From Luteolibacter yonseiensis (GTDB taxonomy: Bacteria > Verrucomicrobiota > Verrucomicrobiia > Verrucomicrobiales > Akkermansiaceae): 64,000 nucleotides of DNA. Below are positions 42,179-50,400 of the stretch, in pieces (positions within the stretch are counted from its first letter, which is position 1; each line of letters opens with the position of its first letter). The position numbers and the translations under genes are program-made. The notes beneath the pieces were generated by a model. It was not told the origin of the DNA. It did not search any database and saw nothing but the letters and a program-made list of their open reading frames with translations. The DNA lies in NCBI RefSeq assembly GCF_016595465.1, contig NZ_JAENIK010000012.1:372001-436000 (forward strand), given 5' to 3'.

Positions 42179-42688
42179 TCACCGGAAGGTGCCGTTTTCG
42201 ATTCTTTCAAGATCGGCTTGGGCATGCAGCATTCCAGCTCCAGCTGCGATCTTTTCCTGATAAGTTGGCAATGCGTCAATATCAGCACGAATCATTTGTG
42301 CGAGCAGTGCCGCATGCTCCTCTTCGATACGACAATTTTCGCCACCATTTAGGTACCAAGAAGGCATCATAAACAAAGAAGAATCGATCATCCATAGAGC
42401 CAGTCGAAGAATATCCTCGGAAGTGCGCTTGGCTATTTGCCCAGGGGGGTGGGGAACCTCACGTAATCCCAAACGACTCAGCGACTCGTTAAGGCGGTAA
42501 AACCCTTTAGGTTCCTTCAACGGCACGATGATCCCCTTGTCTACCAAATCGTAAAATGTGCTGCTCGCCATAGGAGGATCGAAAAAATTACAGATGGCTT
42601 CGCGGCGAACAGCGAACTCAGGGAAACCGGAGGGAGGAACTTTGGACGAAGGCTTGCTCACGGAGGGATGATCCACCCTCACCGTCAA
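42179..42688 (-). CDS. Hypothetical protein with possible winged-helix/excisionase-like region
   Basis: 169 residues from ATG 42688. The middle of the N-terminal half (STFYDLVDKGIIVPLKEPKG then FYRLNESLSRLGL) resembles a MerR/excisionase-type winged helix (strand-turn-helix with a wing) without a clear match. The C-terminal part contains EEEHAALLAQMIRADIDALP and is acidic and helical. It may be a DNA-binding protein of the mobile element. It lies at the island edge, next to possible IS ends and tRNA-Thr. Confidence 0.5.
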   Translation of the reverse strand: MTVRVDHPSVSKPSSKVPPSGFPEFAVRREAICNFFDPPMASSTFYDLVDKGIIVPLKEPKGFYRLNESLSRLGLREVPHPPGQIAKRTSEDILRLALWMIDSSLFMMPSWYLNGGENCRIEEEHAALLAQMIRADIDALPTYQEKIAAGAGMLHAQADLERIENGTFR

Positions 42689-42726
42689 ATGGCACGGATA
42701 AACTCGAACCAGATTTCTGTTTTAGA

Positions 42727-42861
42727 GGGGGTGTCCGACGATTCCGCCGGGGAGCTGACGGTCGGCGATCCCTCAAAAAAGTTGTCCGTTTAGTTGTCCA
42801 AATTGCACCGTTTTTTCGGATTCCAGCGGAATGTCCCGGACTCTGGCGGAATGGACTAAAT
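42727..42861. mobile_element. Possible terminal-repeat remnant of an IS21-type element
   Basis: The short region contains repeats of an ATTCCGCCGG-like unit (GATTCCGCCGGGG, GATTCCAGCGGAATG and TCTGGCGGAATGG) interspersed with TGTCC motifs, as in the multi-repeat ends of IS21-family elements. No transposase gene lies nearby, so this would be a solo end. Low confidence. Confidence 0.35.
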
Positions 42862-42912
42862 TTGCCTTAGCAGCCCAAAGCCCTGAATTTGCTACAATTA
42901 ACGTAGTTTCAA

Positions 42913-42988
42913 TGGAGCCGAGTGTCGGACTCGAACCGACGACCTACTGATTACAAATCAGTTGCTCTACCAACTGAGCTAACCCGGC
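42913..42988 (-). tRNA. tRNA-Thr (anticodon UGU)
   Basis: A 76-base cloverleaf with encoded CCA (42913-42915). Acceptor GCCGGGT pairs ACTCGGC (one G-U), D arm GCTC-AGTTGGTA-GAGC, anticodon stem ACTGA/TCAGT with loop TTTGTAA, T arm GTCGG-TTCGAGT-CCGAC. The anticodon TGT reads ACA (Thr). It marks the right edge of the accessory island, a common integration point. Confidence 0.95.
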
Positions 42989-43185
42989 AATGACCCTTTC
43001 AGGTCGGGGCGGAGTATCTTGATTCTCGTCGCTGCGGGAAGCTCAAATTTCAATGTAGTGAAATTTTATTTCGCGGGATACCCAGGATGCCTGGAAGCTT
43101 GAAGTGGTTCCGTCGTTTTCACCGTTGCCAGGAAAGCTCCTATCAGCCGCGGGATCGCGATGAAAACATTCCCCCCTGCGGTCCC

Positions 43186-44292
43186 TCAGCCCTCGTGCTT
43201 CGCATGCCACTCCGCATAGACCTTCGGTGAGATCTCGGACGGCTTGATCTCGGAACGACCGCCCCAGAAGACGTTGGTGTAGCTGACCGGAATGCCAGCT
43301 TCGGCGAGATGTTTGTCGATGGCGGCCTTGTGTTCCAAAACCCGTGGTTTCTCGGTGCCGTGCATGACGCCCATGATGTTGACGTTGCCGAACTGGGGGC
43401 CTCCCTCGCGCCAGTAGGCGTGGGTCATGCAGAAATGGCGGCCCACTTCTCCGCCGGCTTCCTGCTCGCGGCCTTTCGGCACGGCCCAGTGGAAGAGGCC
43501 GTTGAAACGGGTGACGCGTTCGCCGGTCGCGGAGGGTTTCACATGTTCGAGGAAAGTGGAGAAGCGGCCGATGACTTTCTTCGCGTTCAGCGTCTCCGCC
43601 ACCTCGCAGAAGCGGTCGAGACTGACGCCTGCGATTTCCGCGCGCTTGTCCCATGGCGTCTCACAGATTTCATCCAGCGTGAGCTCTTCCTTCAGCGCGA
43701 GGAGGACCTCCCATTCTTCGGTGGTGAGATCCACGGCGGTGGTGGTCATCATCGACGCGGGTTCGTCGGCCCGGTCGCCCGGTTCCAACACCTTCCGACG
43801 TGTGTGGCCCACGCCGAGGGCGAAAACGCCATTGGCCGGCATGAGCAGGTATTCCGTGGCACCCGTCAGACGGACCAGCGCGGACGCATGGAAGTCCAGC
43901 GACTCACCGACCGGCACTTTCAGCGTGGTCCAGAGGCGGTAGCCGGAGCCGGAGACCTCGGTGTCGGTCGAACGGATCACGACGTGACCGGAGAAAGGAT
44001 CGTCCTTCGCCATGAAATCAAACGCCGCGTTGAGCTTTTCCTCAGGCACTTTCCACGCGACCAGCGCGCCGTGGGCGAGTTTGGTGGAGAGCAGCGTCTG
44101 CCGGACGCGGCGGACGATTCCCGCCTCCACCATCGCGCGGATGCGCTCGATCACCGTCTCAAGAGGCACACCGGATTTTTCCGCGATCACATGGAACGGC
44201 TGGCGTTGGAAGCCGGACACCAGGTCCTCGGAAATCGCGAGGATCTGTGCGTTGATGGGATCGGTATGCTCGACAGGGATGGTGGAATTCAT
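43186..44292 (-). CDS. Tandem Lrp/AsnC-type protein, siroheme-decarboxylase-like
   Basis: 368 residues from ATG 44292. It has two repeats of an Lrp-type unit: residues about 10-65 (DPINAQILAISEDLVSGFQR, a winged helix start) with a ligand domain to about 170, and a second at about 180-340 (LTTEEWEVLLALKEELTLDE). The layout resembles a fusion of AhbA and AhbB, siroheme decarboxylase subunits that act in heme and heme d1 biosynthesis, rather than a DNA-binding regulator; the His-rich stretch RHFCMTHAYWREGG fits that family. It ends the lipA/EVE/cca operon. Enzyme or regulator cannot be decided here. Confidence 0.65.
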   Translation of the reverse strand: MNSTIPVEHTDPINAQILAISEDLVSGFQRQPFHVIAEKSGVPLETVIERIRAMVEAGIVRRVRQTLLSTKLAHGALVAWKVPEEKLNAAFDFMAKDDPFSGHVVIRSTDTEVSGSGYRLWTTLKVPVGESLDFHASALVRLTGATEYLLMPANGVFALGVGHTRRKVLEPGDRADEPASMMTTTAVDLTTEEWEVLLALKEELTLDEICETPWDKRAEIAGVSLDRFCEVAETLNAKKVIGRFSTFLEHVKPSATGERVTRFNGLFHWAVPKGREQEAGGEVGRHFCMTHAYWREGGPQFGNVNIMGVMHGTEKPRVLEHKAAIDKHLAEAGIPVSYTNVFWGGRSEIKPSEISPKVYAEWHAKHEG

Positions 44293-44354
44293 GGATGAAA
44301 AATGATGGGGAATGGCCGGATTTGCTACGCCGATCTTACCGGATACCGCGCGGA

Positions 44355-45680
44355 TCATGCGGAATTTTCAACGGCGAGCGCCCTGAGGTAATCCAGAGCA
44401 GGCTCACGATCAAGGATTCGTCCTTCGAGTTGCTCGGTTTGGATCAGTTCCAGGATCTCCTTGAAGCGAGGGCCGGGAGCCAGTCCGAGCGCGATCAGGT
44501 CCCTTCCCGTCACAAGCGGTTGGGGAATGAGCGGCTCGACGGCGAATTCCTCGCCCTTGGCCTGGAGAAACTCGTAGTTGTCGGTGAATCCATTGGATGA
44601 CCCGCAATCCACCCGGTGCAGCTCCATTTCCTCGGTGAAGGTCGGCGAGGCCATGAAGCGTTTCAGCTTCGCGGTCCGCATCTGCTGCACGTTCATGAAC
44701 TGCATGTGGCGCGCGACCATTGGAACGACCGCGTCGACGACATCGTTCGGGTAGCGCAAGCGGCGCAGGATGACATCTGACATTTCCGCACCCATCGCGT
44801 CGTGACCGTTGAAACGGATGCGTCCGGTGTCCTCGTCGATGGTGCGGCAGGGTGGTTTCGCGATGTCGTGCAGCAGTACGGCGAGGCAGAGTTCCAGCGG
44901 CGCGTCCGGTTTCAGCATCTCCAGCATGATGCATGTGTGAACGTAGACATCGCCCTCCGGGTGCCACTCCGGTGGCTGGTCGCAGCCCAGGGTGTCCAGG
45001 AATTCCGGCACGATGTGGGCCATCAGTCCGGTTTCGACCAACAGTTCGACGCCCTTGCGGCGGCGTGGGGCGGTCAGGATTTTTGAGAATTCGTCGCGGA
45101 TCCGTTCGGGCGAAATTTTCGCCAGGAGATGGGCGCATTCGGCGAGCGCGGCACGTGTCCCCGGATCGAGCGTGAAGTCCAGCACCGTGGCGAATCTCAC
45201 CGCCCGCAGCAGGCGAAGCGCGTCTTCGGTGAAGCGCTCCGACGGATTTCCCACCGCCCGCAGCACTCCGGCACGGAGGTCCGTCAAACCACCGACATGG
45301 TCGATGACCTCACCCGTCACAGGATTTTCAAACAGAGCGTTCACCGTGAAGTCCCGTCGCAGCGCGTCTTCTTCCGGTGTGGAAAAAGTCACCGCCTCCG
45401 GCCTCCGGCCATCCTTGTAGGAACCGTCCGTTCGGAATGTCGCGATCTCGACGTGGTGTCCGGCGTGTTTCGCGATGACCACACCGAAGTGCGCGCCGAC
45501 TTCGTTCGAGCCGGGAAAAATTTCCAATACCTCGCTTGGTCTCGCCGACGTGGCGATGTCGAAATCCTTCGGTTCACGGTCCAGCAGCTTGTCCCGGACA
45601 CAGCCGCCGGCGAAAAGCGCCACATGCCCGGCTGCGGTCAGGCGGCTGGCGAGTTTCAGTGCGGCATCACGAGGAGACAT
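44355..45680 (-). CDS. cca: CCA tRNA nucleotidyltransferase / poly(A)-polymerase-type enzyme
   Basis: 441 residues from ATG 45680. The nucleotidyltransferase core starts with LFAGGCVRDKLLDREPKDFD (GG-x9-DxD type), followed by RRDFTVNAL, an RRAVRF-like segment and FSKILTAPRR, the usual class II tRNA-nucleotidyltransferase motifs. An HD domain (CLAVLLHDIAKP, FNGHD) follows in the second half at about residues 250-340. Class II enzymes either add CCA or poly(A). It is part of an operon with 14 bases to the EVE gene. Confidence 0.9.
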   Translation of the reverse strand: MSPRDAALKLASRLTAAGHVALFAGGCVRDKLLDREPKDFDIATSARPSEVLEIFPGSNEVGAHFGVVIAKHAGHHVEIATFRTDGSYKDGRRPEAVTFSTPEEDALRRDFTVNALFENPVTGEVIDHVGGLTDLRAGVLRAVGNPSERFTEDALRLLRAVRFATVLDFTLDPGTRAALAECAHLLAKISPERIRDEFSKILTAPRRRKGVELLVETGLMAHIVPEFLDTLGCDQPPEWHPEGDVYVHTCIMLEMLKPDAPLELCLAVLLHDIAKPPCRTIDEDTGRIRFNGHDAMGAEMSDVILRRLRYPNDVVDAVVPMVARHMQFMNVQQMRTAKLKRFMASPTFTEEMELHRVDCGSSNGFTDNYEFLQAKGEEFAVEPLIPQPLVTGRDLIALGLAPGPRFKEILELIQTEQLEGRILDREPALDYLRALAVENSA

Positions 45681-45694
45681 GGGGACAATGTGCC

Positions 45695-46153
45695 TCACGC
45701 ACCCGCGAGCTTGCAAACCCTCTTGTAGTGGACGGCTTCCACGGGCGTGATGGAAAGCCGCGTGCCACGCTGGCAGACGAGCATTTCCGAAAGCAGGGAA
45801 TCCGCCTTGAGTGCTTCCAGAGTCAGCATTTCATCGAATTTTTTGACGAATTCAAAATCCCTCAGCCACCAGCGGGGATTCTCCGGCGTGGATTTCGGGT
45901 CATGATATTCGCTTTTTTCATCGAACTGCGTCGGATCCGGATAAGGCTCTCCGACGACCCGGGCGATGCCGGTCACTCCGGGTGGCTTGGCGTTCGAGTG
46001 GTAGAAGAGCGCGAGATCGCCCGCCTTCATGTCCTTCCACATATAGTTGCGCGCCTGGTAATTCCTCACCCCGCTCCACGGCTCCCGTTTCACCGCGGCG
46101 AGGTGGTCGATGCCGAAGACGTCAGGTTCGGACTTGATGAGCCAGTGGTGCAT
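45695..46153 (-). CDS. EVE-domain protein
   Basis: 152 residues, MHHWLIKSEPDVFGIDHLAA, the EVE start, with WSGVRNYQARNYMWKDMKAG, LALFYHSN and GITGIARV-like (GVTGIARVVGEPYPDPT) as in the family. EVE domains of this size bind modified bases in DNA or RNA. It starts 4 bases after the lipA stop, so it is in the lipA operon. The frame further upstream, to 46297, overlaps lipA and has no domain. Confidence 0.88.
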   Translation of the reverse strand: MHHWLIKSEPDVFGIDHLAAVKREPWSGVRNYQARNYMWKDMKAGDLALFYHSNAKPPGVTGIARVVGEPYPDPTQFDEKSEYHDPKSTPENPRWWLRDFEFVKKFDEMLTLEALKADSLLSEMLVCQRGTRLSITPVEAVHYKRVCKLAGA

Positions 46154-46157
46154 CCTG

Positions 46158-47168
46158 TCAGGCGATTGCTTTGATGAGTGCGGGCTTGATGGCGGGCAGG
46201 GAAAGGTGCTCCGGTCCGAGCTCCAGGCCTTGGGCCGCACGGACGTCCGCCTCGATGGCTTCCAGGACATCCAGCTCCGGGCGGAAATCCGCCGCATGGT
46301 AGGAGCTTCTCACCAGCGGTCCGCTGGCGACGTGGCGGAAGCCTTTCGCCAGGGCGATGGCTTTGTATTCGTCGAAGGCATCCGGCGTGATGTAATCCAC
46401 CACCGGCAGGTGTTTCGGCGTGGGACGCAGATATTGGCCGAGCGTGAGCACGGTGACATCCGCGGACAGCAGGTCATCCATCGCCCGCAGGATTTCCTCA
46501 TGGCGTTCGCCGAGGCCGAGCATGATGCCGCTCTTGGTGGCCACCTTGCCATTCACCATCGCCTTCGCTTTTTTCAAGACGGTGAGGCTGCGCTGGTATT
46601 GCGCGCGGGAACGGACCAGCGGGGTGAGCCGCTCGACGGTTTCCAGGTTGTGGTTGAAAATGTGCGGACGGGCGTCCATCACCATGGAGAGCGCCCAGTC
46701 ACGGTCGTTGAAATCCGGCACCAGCACCTCGATGATGATCTCCGGATTCGCCTGGCGGACGGCGTCGATGGTGAGCTTGAAATGCTCCGCTCCGCCGTCG
46801 CGCAAATCATCGCGCGCCACCGCGGTGATGACGACGTGGCGCAGGTTCATGCGGCGGGTGGCCTCGGCGACGCGGGCGGGCTCGTCGGATTCCAGTGCGT
46901 TCGGTTTCGCCGTTTTCACCGCGCAGAAGCCGCAGGCGCGGGTGCACTTGTCACCGGCGATCATGAAGGTGGCGGTGCCTTGTCCCCAGCATTCCCAACG
47001 GTTCGGGCACTGGGCTTCCTCGCAAACGGTCACCAGTTTCAGGTCGGTGATCAGCGATTTGGTGGACCAGAACGCCGGATTGTTCGGCAGCCGGACCTTG
47101 ATCCAGGAAGGTTTCTTGTCCCGGTGCAATGCCGGATCCATCTTCATTTTCGGGCCACAACTGCTCAT
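46158..47168 (-). CDS. lipA: Lipoyl synthase
   Basis: Radical-SAM enzyme inserting sulfur into octanoyl groups to make lipoamide. 336 residues from ATG 47168 (MSSCGPKMKMDPALHRDKKP); a later Met is possible. The two iron-sulfur motifs are complete: CEEAQCPNRWEC for the auxiliary cluster and CTRACGFC for the SAM cluster. The C-terminal RSS of the auxiliary cluster is present in GPLVRSSYHAAD. It is the first gene of the lipA/EVE/cca/Lrp operon, divergent from the large exported gene. Confidence 0.95.
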   Translation of the reverse strand: MSSCGPKMKMDPALHRDKKPSWIKVRLPNNPAFWSTKSLITDLKLVTVCEEAQCPNRWECWGQGTATFMIAGDKCTRACGFCAVKTAKPNALESDEPARVAEATRRMNLRHVVITAVARDDLRDGGAEHFKLTIDAVRQANPEIIIEVLVPDFNDRDWALSMVMDARPHIFNHNLETVERLTPLVRSRAQYQRSLTVLKKAKAMVNGKVATKSGIMLGLGERHEEILRAMDDLLSADVTVLTLGQYLRPTPKHLPVVDYITPDAFDEYKAIALAKGFRHVASGPLVRSSYHAADFRPELDVLEAIEADVRAAQGLELGPEHLSLPAIKPALIKAIA

Positions 47169-47418
47169 CTGGCGGGAAACTAATCCCGCGAACCACGCCG
47201 GGAAAGCGGAAAACATGGGGGAGTGAAAATGGAAGGTTTGATGTCGCCCGACCGGCGGGAGGATCAACGGATGTCACATGACAGATTCCCCCCATTGTTG
47301 GGGGGAGGGGGCGGGGGTGTTTGACGCTGAGCGGGAAACGACGTTTCATTGCCGTTCACCCATGAGTTTTTGCCGGAGCCCGCACCGGCATCGTCCCCTC
47401 AGGAAGCTCCAAACCCAC

Positions 47419-50400
47419 ATGATCCGCCATTTTTTCCTGCTTGCTTGTGCCGTGCTGTTCTTCAGCGGCCACGTTCACGGCCATACACTCACGCTGGCCA
47501 ATGACAGCCAGTCGTTTGCGACGTTGTCCGGCACGACCGTGACCATGACGGGCCGTTCGGAACTTCGCATCACCGGGAACACCGCCCCGATCACAGGCTG
47601 CGTCATCCACCTCAATTCACCCGATTCGTGGTTTTTCATGACCACCGTCCGTCCGGCGACGGTGAGTTCCTCCTACCTCAGCCAGGTCCGGGTGAATGGG
47701 GCCGCGGCGGTACTGAACACCAACTGCCGCGTGGTCGAATACGGCGACGGCACGGTGGTGATTCCGCACGCCTCCACCTTCGCGCCGTTGCAGGTTTTTT
47801 CGGGCAGCTATTTCACCGGATCCTCGATGCAGCTGACGAATTACACCGCCTACAACGACTCCAGCCTTGGAGTCCTGGCCAACAACGTCAGTTCGTTCAA
47901 ATTGAAACGAGGCTACACCGCCACCCTCGCGCAGAACGCGAGCGGCACCGGCATGAGCCGGAACTACGTGGCTCAGGATGGAGACATCGAGGTCGCGGTG
48001 ATGCCCTCCGGGATGAACGACTCCGTGAGCTTCATCCGCATCTTCCCATGGAGATGGGTGACGAAAAAAGGCTCGTGCGACGTCGATCCCACCGCGCTCA
48101 ACGCCACATGGCATTACAACTGGAACATCGATAAGAATTCCGCGTTGAATTGGGAATACGTCGCCATCAAACAACAACCTCACTGGCCCAGCCTCGCGCA
48201 GGATTGGAAAGCGCGGGGGGTGAACCATGTGCTCGGCCTGAACGAACCGAACAACCCGGTCGAGGATTCCTACAAAAACCTCACCCCGGTCGGTTCCGTG
48301 GACGACGCCGTCGCCCGCATGCCGGATCTGCTCGGCACCGGCCTGCGTGTCGGCGCGCCGGCCGTCACGGACGGCGGCTATTCGTGGATCGTGGATTTTG
48401 TGAACAAGGCGAACACCGCCGGGCATCGCATCGATTTCGTCCCGGTGCATTACTACCGTTCCTCATCCGGGAACAATCCGACCACGGCGGCCAACAGCAT
48501 GTATGCCTTCCTGAAGAGCATCCATGATGCCACGGGCAAGCCCATCTGGGTCACCGAATTCAACAACGGCGCGAACTGGACCGACAACGCGCACGATCCC
48601 AACACCGACCAGAACAAGAACGTCATCGAGGCGATGATGAACATGATGGACTCCACGCCGTGGATCGAGCGCTACGCCGTTTATAGTAATGTCGAGTGGT
48701 TCCGCAAGACGAACTACGACGACGGCTCCCTCACGCCCATGGGGGTGATGTATCGCGACCGGGCTGCACCGATCGCCTATTTGCAGGAAATCCCGGTCGT
48801 CTCCACCTCATCCGGCGCGTTCCACTCATTCGAAAACAACGCGCAGGACGGTTCCGCCTACGGAAACTCCGCCATCCTCAAGGGACAGGCTAACTTTGAT
48901 GCCGGCCACACGGGCCAGGCCCTGGAACTCAGCGGCGCCGCCGCAAACAACGATCATGTCCTGCTTTCCGACCGCTTGGGAGACAGCACGGACTTCAGCT
49001 TCGGCGCATGGGTTTATCCGACGTCGGGCAGCCAGTGGCAGCGGATTTTCGATCTCGGCAGCGGCACGGAGACCTACATGTTCCTTTCTCCGATTTCCGG
49101 GTCCGGGAATCTCCGCTTCGCCATGCGGTCGAATGGCGGCAGCGAGCAACAGCTCAACCATACCGTGCCGCTGCCGCTGAACACGTGGACCCACGTCGCG
49201 GTCACCATCAGCGGGAACACCGGCAAACTCTTCGTGAACGGCGCGCTCGTGAACACGAACACCGCCATGACCATCAATCCCGTCGATCTCGGCACCAATG
49301 CGAACTACCTCGGGAAAAGCCAGTTCGCCGCGGATCCGCTTTTCGCCGGGAAACTCGACGATGTCGCGTTTTACCCCCACGCCCTCACCGACGCACAGGT
49401 CGCGGCGATGCCGGCGAACACACCACCCGAGTTCACGAATCCCACCATCAATGGCGGTGCCGCCACCCAGTCGGTGGCATACACCGGCAACATCGCGGGT
49501 TCCGCCACGGATGCCGACGCGGGGGAAGCCTTGGTTTACACCAAGATCTCCGGCCCTGCCTGGCTCAATGTCGCCACCAATGGAGCGCTTTCCGGGACGC
49601 CGACCATGAATGACGCGGGTGCCGAGGAATTCGTGCTGCATGTCACGGACCGTGCGGGGGCGAACGACGTGGCCGTGCTCACCATCACGCTGCCCGTCAT
49701 CATCGGGAACGGAACCTGGGCCACGGACGCGGACGGGACATGGAGCGACGCCACCAAATGGACCGGCGCCTTCCCTGCGAACGGAGAGACCTACAGTGCC
49801 AATTTCAGCACTCTGAACATCACCGCCGACCGGACCGTCATGCTTGATACCTCGCGGAGCATCGGCAGCCTTGTTTTCGGCGATACCTCGGGCGCGCAGA
49901 ATTGGACGCTGCTCTCGTCCGAAGGCAAGGATCTCAGGCTCGCCACGACGCCGGTCATCACCGTTGTCCAAAACACCGCCACCATCTCCGCGTCGCTCGC
50001 CGGCACCGCGGGCTTTACCAAGACCGGGACCGGCACGCTTGTTTTGAATGGAGACAATTCGCTGGCTGGCACTCTGAACATCGACACCAGCAGCACGACC
50101 GTGAACGAAGGCGTCGTCCGCCTCGCGAATCCGAACGCAGCCTCCAGCCTCACCGGCATCCAGATCCGCAACAACAACTCCGGAGCATCCACCCTTGAAC
50201 TCGACGGCACGTCGGGTGACGTCACCACTCTTCCCGCCGCCGCCTTGTCACTGAGCGGACGCGGAAACATCATTCCCGCCATCAGGAATCTCGCGGGAGA
50301 CAATACCCTCGGCGGCACCATCACTCTTCAATCCGGAGGAGGCACCTATACCTTCCAGTCGGATGCGGGTGTGCTCAATCTGGCGGCGATCACCTCGAAC

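Noticed and set aside
42913-42988. Attachment-site duplication of the tRNA-Thr 3' end
   Set aside because: I looked for the sequence of the T arm and acceptor end elsewhere in the window and did not find it.
43309-44298. Plus-strand frame of 329 residues
   Set aside because: Antisense to the Lrp-type gene; composition (many His and Arg) is that of a shadow frame.
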